Shown here piece after piece: positions 36,126 through 44,903 of a DNA stretch of 64,000 bases. This DNA is from Enterobacter kobei (GTDB lineage: Bacteria; Pseudomonadota; Gammaproteobacteria; Enterobacterales; Enterobacteriaceae), in contig NZ_AP024590.1 in NCBI RefSeq assembly GCF_018323985.1, positions 4,464,001 to 4,528,000 on the forward strand. Reading direction: 5' to 3'. Both the position numbers and the translations under genes were made by a program. Each line of letters opens with the position of its first letter. The stretch's first letter is position 1. The notes under the pieces were generated by a model. That model saw only the letters and a program-made list of their open reading frames with translations, was not told the origin of the DNA and searched no databases.

Positions 36126-37129
36126 TGTGGCAACACCTGCTTAAAAACCGTGAAGCGCTGCTGGCCGCGGTGATCGTGCTGATGGTCGCGGCCATCGGCA
36201 GCCGCGTGCCGTCGTTTATCGCTCCCGCCAATCTGGTGGAGATGTTCAATGACACCGCCATTCTGGTGATCCTCGCGCTCGGTCAGATGATGGTGCTGCT
36301 GACCAAAGGCATTGATTTGTCGATGGCGGCTAACCTGGCGCTGACCGGCATGATCGTCGCCCTGCTCAACTTCCACTATCCCGCCATTCCCGTCTGGGCG
36401 TTACTGCTGCTGGCCACCGGACTCGGGCTGGTAATGGGCATCATTAACGGCCTGCTGGTGTGGAAAATGGGCATCCCGGCGATTGTGGTGACCCTTGGCA
36501 CCATGAGCATCTACCGCGGCATTATTTTTCTGCTCTCCGACGGCGGCTGGATCAACTCTCACCAGATGAGCAGTGATTTTCTCGGCCTGCCGCGAGCCGC
36601 CGTGCTGGGGCTGCCGCTGCTGAGCTGGTGTGCGGTCGCCGCGCTGTTGCTGGTCGGCTACTTCCTGCGCTACAGCCGCACCGGACGTGCGCTCTACACC
36701 GCAGGCGGCAACGCCACCGCCGCGTATTACACCGGTATCAACGCTGGCAAGATGCAGTTCGTCAGCTTCTGCTTATCCGGAGCGCTGGCCGGTTTCTGCG
36801 GCTATCTGTGGATCTCCCGTTTCGCCGTGGCCTATGTCGATGTGGCGAATGGTTTCGAGTTACAGGTGGTCGCCGCCTGCGTCATCGGCGGCATCAGCAC
36901 CATGGGCGGCACCGGGCGCGTCCTCGGCTGTCTGTTCGGCGCGCTGTTTCTGGGCGTCATCAATAATGCGCTGCCGGTGATCGGTATCTCGCCCTTCTGG
37001 CAGATGGCGATTTCCGGGGCGGTGATCGTCATTGCGGTACTGCTGAACGAGCGCGGTAACACGCGCAAAGGACGGCTGATCCTGCGCGACGCCGCGCTGG
37101 CGCGTCAGAAACTGGCGGTGAAATCATGA
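36125..37129 (+). CDS. rhaP: Rhamnose ABC transporter permease 1
   Basis: 334 residues, about 8-10 hydrophobic segments, of the RbsC/BPD_transp_2 family. The coupling region is around TLGTMSIYRGIIFLLSDGGW and the conserved NATAAYYTGINAGKMQFVSF-type stretch. The ATG shares its A with the ATPase stop codon (TAATG), so translation is coupled. Together with the following permease it forms the heterodimeric membrane channel. Assignment to rhamnose is by operon context. Confidence 0.85.
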   Translation: MWQHLLKNREALLAAVIVLMVAAIGSRVPSFIAPANLVEMFNDTAILVILALGQMMVLLTKGIDLSMAANLALTGMIVALLNFHYPAIPVWALLLLATGLGLVMGIINGLLVWKMGIPAIVVTLGTMSIYRGIIFLLSDGGWINSHQMSSDFLGLPRAAVLGLPLLSWCAVAALLLVGYFLRYSRTGRALYTAGGNATAAYYTGINAGKMQFVSFCLSGALAGFCGYLWISRFAVAYVDVANGFELQVVAACVIGGISTMGGTGRVLGCLFGALFLGVINNALPVIGISPFWQMAISGAVIVIAVLLNERGNTRKGRLILRDAALARQKLAVKS

Positions 37130-38130
37130 GCAAAATGCTGACCACTGACGAAATGAGTACCAGGCCCGCTACTACACCGTGGCTGAAACGCCTGCTGTGC
37201 TGGGAGGGGTTTTTACTGGCGGTGACGGCGGCGGTCTTTATTGCCAATGCCCTCGCGTCGCCCTATTTCCTCAACATCTGGAATCTGTCGGACGCGACCT
37301 TCAACTTTACGGAAAAAGCGATCATCGTGCTGCCGATGGCGATGCTGATCATCGCCCGTGAAATTGACCTGTCCGTCGCCTCGACCATCGCCCTCAGCTC
37401 CACGGTAATGGGATTCTGCGCACAGGCGGGGGTTGATACGCCGCTGCTGGTCTGCGTCGGGCTGGGCGTCGGCCTGCTGTGCGGGCTGTTCAATGGCGTG
37501 CTGGTGACGCGCTTTAACTTGTCCTCCATCGTCATCACCATCGGCACCATGAGCCTCTATCGCGGCATCACTTACATTTTGCTCGGCGATCAGGCGCTGA
37601 ATGCGTATCCGGAAAGTTTTGCCTGGTTCGGTCAGGGCTATGTGTGGGGCGCGCTGTCCTTTGAGTTTGCCCTGTTCATCGTGCTGGCGGGTGTGTTTGC
37701 TTTCGTACTGCACCGCACCAACTTTGGCCGCCGGACCTACGCCATCGGCAATAACCCGACGGGTGCCTGGTATTCCGGCATCAATGTGAAACGTCACAAC
37801 CTGGTGCTGTTTGCGCTGGTGGGTCTGATGGCAGGCCTGGCCTCGGTGCTGCTCACCTCGCGTCTCGGCAGTACGCGCCCGACCATTGCCACCGGCTGGG
37901 AGCTGGCGGTGGTAACCATGGCGGTGCTCGGCGGCGTCAATATTCTCGGCGGCTCCGGCAGCATGGTCGGCGTCATTATTGCCGCGTTCCTGATGGGATT
38001 AGTCACCTTTGGCCTCAGCCTGCTTAACGTGCCGGGCATCGTGATGTCGATCATCATCGGCGCAATGCTGATTGTGGTGATTTCCCTGCCGATTATTACG
38101 CGACGGATTATGCAGCGAAGACGAATTTAA
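37126..38130 (+). CDS. rhaQ: Rhamnose ABC transporter permease 2
   Basis: 334 residues of the same family as its neighbour, with 8-10 hydrophobic segments. Family segments IVITIGTMSLYRGITYI, NNPTGAWYSGINVKRHN and LGGVNILGGSGSMVGVIIAA are evident. Its start overlaps the preceding stop by 4 bases (ATGA). The presence of two distinct permeases, rather than one homodimeric one, is typical of the rhizobial rhaSTPQ transporter and supports the assignment. Confidence 0.85.
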   Translation: MSKMLTTDEMSTRPATTPWLKRLLCWEGFLLAVTAAVFIANALASPYFLNIWNLSDATFNFTEKAIIVLPMAMLIIAREIDLSVASTIALSSTVMGFCAQAGVDTPLLVCVGLGVGLLCGLFNGVLVTRFNLSSIVITIGTMSLYRGITYILLGDQALNAYPESFAWFGQGYVWGALSFEFALFIVLAGVFAFVLHRTNFGRRTYAIGNNPTGAWYSGINVKRHNLVLFALVGLMAGLASVLLTSRLGSTRPTIATGWELAVVTMAVLGGVNILGGSGSMVGVIIAAFLMGLVTFGLSLLNVPGIVMSIIIGAMLIVVISLPIITRRIMQRRRI

Positions 38131-38131
38131 T

Positions 38132-38197
38132 GGCCGGGTGGCACTGCGTTTAACCGGCCTACGATGTAGGTCCGTGCAAGCGCAGCGCCGCCGGGCA
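38132..38197. repeat. Two REP-like units between rhaQ and the dehydrogenase gene
   Basis: GGCCGGGTGGCACTGCGTTTAACCGGCC and a partner ending GCAGCGCCGCCGGGCA lie back to back in the 99-base gap. The second unit is more diverged. Confidence 0.65.
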
Positions 38198-38229
38198 TAA
38201 AAAATCACAGCACTCTGAGGAGATTTATC

Positions 38230-39378
38230 ATGAGCTTTATGTTGGCACTTCCCAAAATTAGCCTGCATGGCGCGGGGGCAATCGGCGACATGGTTAACCT
38301 GGTCGCGGGCAAACAGTGGGGCAAGGCGCTGATCGTTACCGACGGACAGCTGGTAAAGCTGGGCCTGCTGGACAGTCTGTTTAGCGCGCTGGATGCGCAC
38401 CAGATGTCGTACCATCTTTTCGACGCGGTTTTCCCGAACCCGACCGAAGCGCTGGTGCAGGAAGGTTACGCCGTGTATCAGGATGCCGAATGCGATTATC
38501 TCATCGCCTTTGGCGGCGGTAGCCCCATCGATACCGCGAAAGCGATAAAAATCCTCACCGCGAATCCTGGCCCGTCCACCGCCTATGCCGGCGTCGGGAA
38601 AGTGGTGAATGCCGGTGTGCCGCTGGTCGCCATCAACACCACCGCGGGCACCGCCGCCGAGATGACCAGCAACGCAGTGATCATCGATTCCAGCCGTCAG
38701 GTAAAAGAGGTGATTATTGATGCCAACATTATTCCTGATATTGCCGTGGACGATGCCAGCGTGATGCTGGAGATCCCGGCTTCCGTCACCGCCGCAACCG
38801 GCATGGATGCACTCACTCACGCGGTGGAAGCCTATGTTTCCCTCGGCGCGCACCCGCTCACCGATGCCAACGCGCTGGAAGCCATCCGCCTGATCGCCCA
38901 GTGGCTGCCGCAAGCGGTGGAGGACGGACATAACCTGGAAGCCCGCGAGCAGATGGCCTTCGGGCAGTATCTGGCGGGTATGGCTTTTAACAGCGCCGGA
39001 CTGGGACTGGTGCACGCGCTGGCGCATCAGCCGGGGGCGACGCACAACCTGCCGCACGGCGTCTGTAACGCCATCCTGCTGCCGATCATCGAAAACTTTA
39101 ACCGCCCCAACGCCGTAGCGCGTTTTGCCCGCGTGGCGCAGGCGATGGGCGTCGACACGCGCGGCATGAGCGATGACGCCGCCAGCGAAGAAGCCATTAT
39201 CGCCATTCGCGCGCTGAGCACTCGCGTCGGCATTCCATCCGGCTTCAGCCAGTTGGGCGTCACCAAAGACGACATAGAAGGCTGGCTGGATAAAGCCCTC
39301 GCCGATCCCTGTGCGCCGTGCAACCCGCGCACCGCCAGCCGCGATGACGTGCGCGAGCTGTATCTGGAGGCGTTATGA
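38230..39378 (+). CDS. fucO: Iron-type alcohol dehydrogenase, probable lactaldehyde reductase
   Basis: 382 residues of the group III (iron-activated) dehydrogenases. The NAD-binding motif FGGGSPIDTAKAI and the metal-ligand region around GMDALTHAVEAYVS, LGLVHALAHQPGATHNLPHGVCNA, which carries the conserved histidines, are present. In a rhamnose operon it would reduce L-lactaldehyde to L-1,2-propanediol when oxygen is absent, the role FucO plays in E. coli. By eye it is nearer to YiaY/EutG-type members than to E. coli FucO, so the symbol denotes role and family, not strict orthology. It overlaps rhaM by 4 bases. Confidence 0.8.
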   Translation: MSFMLALPKISLHGAGAIGDMVNLVAGKQWGKALIVTDGQLVKLGLLDSLFSALDAHQMSYHLFDAVFPNPTEALVQEGYAVYQDAECDYLIAFGGGSPIDTAKAIKILTANPGPSTAYAGVGKVVNAGVPLVAINTTAGTAAEMTSNAVIIDSSRQVKEVIIDANIIPDIAVDDASVMLEIPASVTAATGMDALTHAVEAYVSLGAHPLTDANALEAIRLIAQWLPQAVEDGHNLEAREQMAFGQYLAGMAFNSAGLGLVHALAHQPGATHNLPHGVCNAILLPIIENFNRPNAVARFARVAQAMGVDTRGMSDDAASEEAIIAIRALSTRVGIPSGFSQLGVTKDDIEGWLDKALADPCAPCNPRTASRDDVRELYLEAL

Positions 39379-39689
39379 TCCGCAAAGCCTTTGTCATGCA
39401 GGTTAATCCTGATGCCCACGAGGAGTACGAGCGCCGCCATAATCCCATCTGGCCGGAGCTTGAATCGGTGCTAAAAGATCATGGCGCGCACCATTACGCC
39501 ATTTACCTCGATAAATCCCGCAACCTGCTGTTTGCCACCGTCGAGATCGAATCCGAAGAACGCTGGAACGCCGTTGCCCACACAGAGGTATGCCAGCGCT
39601 GGTGGGAGTATATGTCCGCCGTAATGCCGTCAAACCCGGACCACAGCCCGGTCAGTAGCGAACTGAAAGAAGTGTTTTATCTGGCGTGA
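39375..39689 (+). CDS. rhaM: L-rhamnose mutarotase
   Basis: 104 residues, the E. coli length (formerly YiiL). It interconverts alpha and beta anomers of L-rhamnose so that RhaA receives its substrate. The ferredoxin-like fold carries the conserved H22 in EEYERRHNPIWPEL and C-terminal WWEYMSAVMPSNPDHSPV. Translationally coupled to the dehydrogenase gene (ATGA), it ends the extended rhamnose operon, followed by a strong palindrome. Confidence 0.96.
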   Translation: MIRKAFVMQVNPDAHEEYERRHNPIWPELESVLKDHGAHHYAIYLDKSRNLLFATVEIESEERWNAVAHTEVCQRWWEYMSAVMPSNPDHSPVSSELKEVFYLA

Positions 39690-39695
39690 TAGATA

Positions 39696-39720
39696 ACGCC
39701 CGGCAGCGCTTGCCGGGCGT
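39696..39720 (+). terminator. REP-like stem-loop ending the rhamnose operon
   Basis: ACGCCCGGCA-gcgct-TGCCGGGCGT is a perfect 10-bp stem 6 bases after the rhaM stop. It is followed only by GTTAAT, so it is better read as a REP or 3' stabiliser than as a strong intrinsic terminator. Confidence 0.5.
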
Positions 39721-39744
39721 GTTAATGAATCTGTCAGACAGTAT

Positions 39745-40152
39745 TTAAAGACGTTTTGATAATTCTCTTCTCGCCAGCTCAGCGATAAAACCGCTACGGC
39801 TGGTGTAGTCTTTGTTACTGACGACATAAGCATCTATTCTTCTTAACAAATTTTGCGGCAAGGTAATATTCAATTTCACCGCTTTGCCATCGTATTTTGA
39901 AGTATCAATATCCACGATCCCCCACATACCGCCCTGGCAATCTTCATCATCTTTATGATCGTTCATCGTACCTGCTACAGGTACGTCTTTTCCTTTCTCA
40001 CTTCGGTACTCCAGATATGCATCAATAGCTGCATGAGCATCAGCGATCGCATCATCAATGGTATCACCAGCGAAATAGCATCCAGCCAGATCGGGCACAA
40101 AGCCAGAGAAAGTGCCGCTTTCGGTCTGATGTAAATAAACTGGATATTTCAT
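39745..40152 (-). CDS. hicB: HicB-type antitoxin without an adjacent HicA toxin
   Basis: 135 residues. The N-terminal half is the degenerate RNase-H-like HicB fold (MKYPVYLHQTESGTFSGFVPDL, DAIADAHAAIDAYLE) and the C-terminal part is a ribbon-helix-helix (VKLNITLPQNLLRRIDAYV... SGFIAELARREL). HicB normally neutralises the mRNA-cleaving HicA encoded just upstream. Here the 130 bases upstream are too short for hicA and hold only operator-like repeats; downstream is rhaM on the other strand. It therefore looks like an orphan antitoxin or a solitary repressor. The protein itself appears intact. Confidence 0.85.
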   Translation of the reverse strand: MKYPVYLHQTESGTFSGFVPDLAGCYFAGDTIDDAIADAHAAIDAYLEYRSEKGKDVPVAGTMNDHKDDEDCQGGMWGIVDIDTSKYDGKAVKLNITLPQNLLRRIDAYVVSNKDYTSRSGFIAELARRELSKRL

Positions 40153-40206
40153 GGTTTTTCCTCATTTACTGAACGTGTTCCCAACCTGTTTTTTTAGTGG
40201 TTACTA

Positions 40207-40255
40207 TACCCACCACAATTATTGTGGGTCAAGCATTTGGTGGGTATGGTGGGTA
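40207..40255. promoter_or_regulatory. GGTGGGTA repeats upstream of hicB, likely operator
   Basis: The octamer TACCCACC occurs at 40207-40214 and its complement GGTGGGTA twice at 40239-40246 and 40248-40255. Between them CCACAAT-t-ATTGTGG (40213-40227) is a perfect inverted repeat. This is the kind of array an RHH autorepressor binds. Function is inferred. Confidence 0.55.
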
Positions 40256-40281
40256 TTGAAATTAATGATCCGTGCGGGCAT

Positions 40282-42270
40282 TTATTTCACTACCCCCATC
40301 TCCCCCGACTCCAGATTAATATGGAAATTACGCGCCGGGTTGCCGTGCAGGTAGGTGTTGATCACCGCAAAAATACTGCCGAAGCGAAGCCGGAACATAT
40401 CTTCAAATGTGCTGTGCGGGCTGAGCGGTAAACTGGCGGGCGTTAAACGGCTCGCCAGCGCGCCCGTCAGGAGTTGGTACTGCCGCAAACGGTCGGCGGG
40501 AATATCCGCTAAGGCCAGCTCATCTGCATTGCGTAAACGGTAGAAATCCACCGCCAGCTCAAAACCGTTCCAGCGGGCAAAATCCTGGTGATTCATCCCC
40601 GCGCGTTGTGCCAGCGCCTGCGCTTTTTGCCGTGCTGCTTCCCAGGCCGCGCCGCTTTTTTTGCCGTCATATTCGCCTTGATTGAGCTGGCTTATGATCA
40701 GCATCTCCTCGCCGTTTAGCGTAAACAGCATCTTACGCAGATCCTCCGGCCACTCCTCCGGCAGAAAACGCAGGCGGGCGAGTTCGGTGATATGCCAGTT
40801 AGTAAAGGCGTAATAGCTGTCGGCCTGCAAAATGGCGCGGTTCCACAAATGGGGGGAGTGCGTGGCGTTCAGGTGATCCCACTCCTGCTGATAGTGCTCA
40901 AACAGTTCGTTAAAGCGCGGAACCTCTTTGACGATCACCGTTTCTACGTCGATCTCCGTCGGGCTGGTAAAGTTAAGGATTTTATAGGCCGGAACATAGG
41001 CCGCCAGCGACGGGGCCTGAATGTTGAACAGCAGGCTGCCATCGGCATAACGACGCACGCCGGTATCGTTAAAATGCATATGACCGCCGACATGCACGCC
41101 AATACCGGTTTTTGCCAGCGCGTGGCTGGTATCTTCGCGCGGCGCGCGGGCAAGCTGGAATTTGCCCTCGCCAAAGATGTCAGCAAGATCCGCAGCCGCG
41201 TCGTTATCAAATTCCACCATCGGGAAATGGCTGAAGGTGACCAGCGTTTTATTCAGCTTCCTGGCGCGCTGTGCAACGTCCGCCATCCAGGCAACGGTCT
41301 GCTGTTTGTGCGTCAGCATGCTGTTGTAGCCCGCCTCGCCGGAGCCTGAAAAACGCGGCTTATCCGTGCGGGCGTCGGCGGCGGGCAGATAGACATTGGC
41401 GTCCACTGCCAGCAACCATAAACCAGGCACCGGCTCCACCAGATAACTGCTGTCGGCGACGGTAAAGCATGGGCCGTAACCGGGCTTTTTATAGATCCCG
41501 CCCGTTCCCTGCGCGCAGATTTCATACTGCCGCTGGCTGAAATCGCTGGCCTGCTGCGCCGCCTGGTAGCGGTAATTTTCCACGCCATATCGGGAGTACG
41601 GCGTTTCCCAGTACAGATCGTCCGGCGAAGGATTGATGCCGAAATCCCCCATCGCCGTCATGATCGCCTGATAACCCCCGCTGACCATCTCTTCGCTGCA
41701 AATTGTCGGCAGTTCGGCATCGGTTTTGATCCGCGCCGTAGCGCCCTGATAGCCCTGACACTCTTTTGCGCCACGACTGAAAATACGCTGGGTTTTGCCC
41801 TCCTCGCCCAGAAAATCCTCCTCACCGCCGGGCGTGGTAAAAGGGCGATTCGGATCGTGGTTGCCGGGCGTGGCAAAAAAGCGCATGCCGTATTTTTGCT
41901 CATACTCGTGCAGTAGTTTTACCAGCCCGCGCACATGATAGGGCTGCCCGTCATCGCTGAAATCCCCCGGCAGCGCCAGCCATTTGATGCCCCGCTTTCC
42001 GGCATCATCCAGCGCGGCACGCAGCGCAAAATAGTTCTCATTGAACAGCCGCGTGGAGGTCAGTTGCGCATACATCGTGCGGATAATGGCGGGCTTGCCG
42101 CTTTTGCTGTTTTTCAGGCCGCTAAAAGCCTGGTCCGCAAACTCGCCGTATACATCGTGAAAGTGGATATCGGGCATAAAAGCGACACGGTACTGATAGG
42201 TTTCCGCCGCCGGTGACGTACCGCTGGCGATCAGCAGCAAAGACGTGCCCAACCTGAGTAACCTTTTCAT
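40282..42270 (-). CDS. Periplasmic calcineurin-like metallophosphoesterase
   Basis: 662 residues, large for the family. A signal peptide (about 1-22, ending SPAAE) predicts export. Metallophosphoesterase motifs in order are DIH (D34, H36), LPGDFSDD (about 97-104), PGNHDPN (about 138), SHFP and GGHMHFND. Together they form a complete two-metal site. A cysteine-containing insert (CQGYQG, TICSEE, EICAQG, GPCFTV) and a roughly 200-residue C-terminal extension are without recognised domain. It overlaps the GH38 gene by 4 bases, so the two are translated together. I infer that it removes phosphate from a phosphorylated glycan or related ester before PTS uptake; the substrate is unknown. Confidence 0.8.
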   Translation of the reverse strand: MKRLLRLGTSLLLIASGTSPAAETYQYRVAFMPDIHFHDVYGEFADQAFSGLKNSKSGKPAIIRTMYAQLTSTRLFNENYFALRAALDDAGKRGIKWLALPGDFSDDGQPYHVRGLVKLLHEYEQKYGMRFFATPGNHDPNRPFTTPGGEEDFLGEEGKTQRIFSRGAKECQGYQGATARIKTDAELPTICSEEMVSGGYQAIMTAMGDFGINPSPDDLYWETPYSRYGVENYRYQAAQQASDFSQRQYEICAQGTGGIYKKPGYGPCFTVADSSYLVEPVPGLWLLAVDANVYLPAADARTDKPRFSGSGEAGYNSMLTHKQQTVAWMADVAQRARKLNKTLVTFSHFPMVEFDNDAAADLADIFGEGKFQLARAPREDTSHALAKTGIGVHVGGHMHFNDTGVRRYADGSLLFNIQAPSLAAYVPAYKILNFTSPTEIDVETVIVKEVPRFNELFEHYQQEWDHLNATHSPHLWNRAILQADSYYAFTNWHITELARLRFLPEEWPEDLRKMLFTLNGEEMLIISQLNQGEYDGKKSGAAWEAARQKAQALAQRAGMNHQDFARWNGFELAVDFYRLRNADELALADIPADRLRQYQLLTGALASRLTPASLPLSPHSTFEDMFRLRFGSIFAVINTYLHGNPARNFHINLESGEMGVVK

Positions 42271-44870
42271 ATGTCCTCCGGATGAAGATCAAGCTGCCAG
42301 CTAACAGGCGTGCCGGGCGGTACGTCGTCGTCAGCAGGCTGCGCGGGGGTTTCTGCGAGGGTGATTTTTTGCCAGATCCCCGCTACGTCAGGCGCCGTAT
42401 TCGGCAGCGGTTGCAGGCCGGGATTCCAGCCGCGCAAGACCAGCGCCTCGCCCTGCTGGGCTTTTTTCAGCGTGCTGAAATGCAGGGCGCAGTCCCAGGT
42501 AAGCAGGCTGTAATGTGCGGGAAAGCGGATACCGTGCGGATTGGTGCGAAAACGTGACCAGCCTGAGTCCAGATAGCCGCTGGCCGGGGTGCGCCAGTGC
42601 TCCACCGCACGCCAGAAATCCTCACTCTGCCCCTGCGCCATCGGCAGCACGGCAAAATGAAAAGACAGCGGCCCCTGAATTTGTGAGTCCGGCGATGGCA
42701 GCACCATGCCCGACGCGCGCCCTGGCCGCCAGGGAAGATCCGGCAAACCGAGCCAGCCGACGCTGCGAAACAGCGTGAGGGCGATAACGCCGGTCTGTTC
42801 CGCCGGGAGTTCATATTCCCGTAAGCCCGCCGTCACCACCGCCAGTCCGCGAGTCTCATTGTGCAGCATCACCAGGCTTTGCATCGGCCACAGTGAAGCG
42901 GGCGCTTCGGTCCAGTTTTCCCCCTGCCAGCGTTGCAACGCGGCGGGCCGGTTTTCGCGTTTGATCAGGCCAAAGGGCTGATCGGCAAAGTGGAACGTCT
43001 GCGCGATGCCCACCGGGATTTCCACCTGTAAGCGGTGATCGCGCAGGGTGTTGTTAACCTCAATGGCGACATCGAGCCACGGGGCGTCATGGGGCAGCGA
43101 GACGGTCATCGACACCGCCAGCGTGGCGTTGCACTGCCGCGCTGCGCGCGCCGTGGCATCGGCGGGGGCCGGGATCAGCCAGCGCAGCGTCAGGGTATCG
43201 TTCAGCGCTCCGCGCTCGCCGTGCGCCTCCTGTAAACCGCCGTCGCTGGTGACGCGCCAGTCCTCTGCCGGCGGCGAATAGTTGTAGTTATCCCCGGCGT
43301 CGCCGCCGTCCACCAGCCGCAGTACCTGCGGGTAACGCTGCTGGCTGCGTTTATCGATAAGCGTCAACTGGTCGCCGTCGATCTCCAGCCGCAGCCACGG
43401 ATTTTCCAGAGCGCGAAGGGGTTCACAGCAGTGATCAAAGCCCGCGGGCTGCCCCTCCTGCAAATACAGCGTGCGATAGCCGCAGGCGGGCAACGCCTGT
43501 GCCGCCAGCACAATCTCGCATTTACGATACCAGGTGGTGGAGGTGCTGTTCGCCAGTTCCTGCACGATGATCGACATGTCCTGCGGGGTATCCCGCAGCA
43601 ACTGCCAGCGGCAGGGCGTGCCGTCTTCCTCAACGATGCGAAAATCCTCATGCGGGGTGTAAAGCGTCAGCGTGACCTGCGCATCCCGGACGTGGGGCAG
43701 CGGATTAAAGAGGATGATTTTTTTGCCGACCTGCCGGGCGCTGATCCCTTCAGCGAGCATTTTCATATTCAGATCAAACAGCTGCTGCGCGCTTTCCAGT
43801 CCGTCCGTTAACCGCGCTTTCACCATGCTGTTGACACGATCGGCATTACAGCCGCCGATGCTGTCATGGGCGTGGGATTTCATCGCCTCACGCCAGATCG
43901 TCTCCAGCGCCTGCTGCGGATACGGCAGCCCAAGCTGTCTGGTCACCGCCAGCAGCGGCTCCAGCGACTGGCTGACAAACTGCTCCAGCCGGGCGTTGAG
44001 CAGCTTGATGTCCATACGCGTGGAAAAAATACCGCGATGGATACGCATATATTTCGGGCTGAGCAGTTCGCCCCGGAATTCGGGCAAGGGTTTTTCACCG
44101 TCGCGCAGCGTGGCAAAAAAGGCGCTGAAGCTGCTGCGAATAAAGCGGTACTCCTGCTGACGGGCATTGAGCCGATCCAGCATCGCCGGGACGGCGTATT
44201 CGAAAGGCGACTGATCGTTACCGTTCGGCAGCAACAGCGCGTCGGTGAGCGAAAAGCGCGCCTGTTTTTCGAGGATAGCGGGCAGCACGCGCCCCGCCTG
44301 TTCTACGTCGTCCGGCAGCCATTTGGCGCAGCCGTAACCCCACGGCAGCACCGCAGTGGTGACGCGGCTGCCGCCCTGCGCTACCCAGTTGAATTCACTG
44401 CTGGCGACATCGTGCTCGCACCAGCCGCGCCAGATCACCGCCGCGTCGATGGCAAATTCACGTAAAAACAGCGGCAGTTGCGCGCTCTGGCCGAAGGAGT
44501 CCGGCACGTAGCCCACTGGCATAGCACTGCTCCCCCACGCCTCGCAGTCGGCTTTGCCCAGCAGCAAATTGCGCGTGATAGACTCCGCGCCCACCACCAG
44601 AAAATCCGTCTGCGTATACCATGGGCCGATGAGGATGCGCCCCTGGCGGATCAGCGACTGTAGCCGGTCGCGCTGTTCCGGCGCGACGCGCAGATAGTCC
44701 TCCAGCACCACCGTTTGCCCGTCCAGCACAAAAGGGCCGAGGGTGGTGTCCTGCTCCAGACGGTTAAGCAAATCATGCATAAAGTAATAGAGCACCATGC
44801 GCGAGTCGTTCTCGGTGAAATACCATTCGCGATCCCAGTGAGTGTGCTGAATTAAATGTACGGTCTTCAT
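42267..44870 (-). CDS. Glycoside hydrolase family 38 alpha-mannosidase (MngB-like)
   Basis: 867 residues against 877 in E. coli MngB (mannosylglycerate hydrolase). The N-terminal GH38 domain has zinc ligands H11 and D13 in HTHWDREWYF, the nucleophile/ligand D124 in YVPDSFGQSAQLP, and the histidine ligand in SHAHDSIGG. The middle helical domain and C-terminal beta domain are complete. There is no signal peptide, so it is cytoplasmic, acting on a substrate brought in by the PTS. It is clearly diverged from E. coli MngB, and the accompanying EIIC/EIIB genes are separate instead of one MngA, so mannosylglycerate is only one possible substrate. It is followed by the metallophosphoesterase with a 4-base overlap. 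Confidence 0.85.
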   Translation of the reverse strand: MKTVHLIQHTHWDREWYFTENDSRMVLYYFMHDLLNRLEQDTTLGPFVLDGQTVVLEDYLRVAPEQRDRLQSLIRQGRILIGPWYTQTDFLVVGAESITRNLLLGKADCEAWGSSAMPVGYVPDSFGQSAQLPLFLREFAIDAAVIWRGWCEHDVASSEFNWVAQGGSRVTTAVLPWGYGCAKWLPDDVEQAGRVLPAILEKQARFSLTDALLLPNGNDQSPFEYAVPAMLDRLNARQQEYRFIRSSFSAFFATLRDGEKPLPEFRGELLSPKYMRIHRGIFSTRMDIKLLNARLEQFVSQSLEPLLAVTRQLGLPYPQQALETIWREAMKSHAHDSIGGCNADRVNSMVKARLTDGLESAQQLFDLNMKMLAEGISARQVGKKIILFNPLPHVRDAQVTLTLYTPHEDFRIVEEDGTPCRWQLLRDTPQDMSIIVQELANSTSTTWYRKCEIVLAAQALPACGYRTLYLQEGQPAGFDHCCEPLRALENPWLRLEIDGDQLTLIDKRSQQRYPQVLRLVDGGDAGDNYNYSPPAEDWRVTSDGGLQEAHGERGALNDTLTLRWLIPAPADATARAARQCNATLAVSMTVSLPHDAPWLDVAIEVNNTLRDHRLQVEIPVGIAQTFHFADQPFGLIKRENRPAALQRWQGENWTEAPASLWPMQSLVMLHNETRGLAVVTAGLREYELPAEQTGVIALTLFRSVGWLGLPDLPWRPGRASGMVLPSPDSQIQGPLSFHFAVLPMAQGQSEDFWRAVEHWRTPASGYLDSGWSRFRTNPHGIRFPAHYSLLTWDCALHFSTLKKAQQGEALVLRGWNPGLQPLPNTAPDVAGIWQKITLAETPAQPADDDVPPGTPVSWQLDLHPEDI

Positions 44871-44903
44871 CAGGCGTACCTTTTCCTTAACGAGGGGACG
44901 GCC

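Noticed and set aside
37999..39057. 352-codon minus-strand frame opposite rhaQ and fucO
   Set aside because: It is a shadow frame; the plus-strand genes overlap in operon fashion and carry family motifs.
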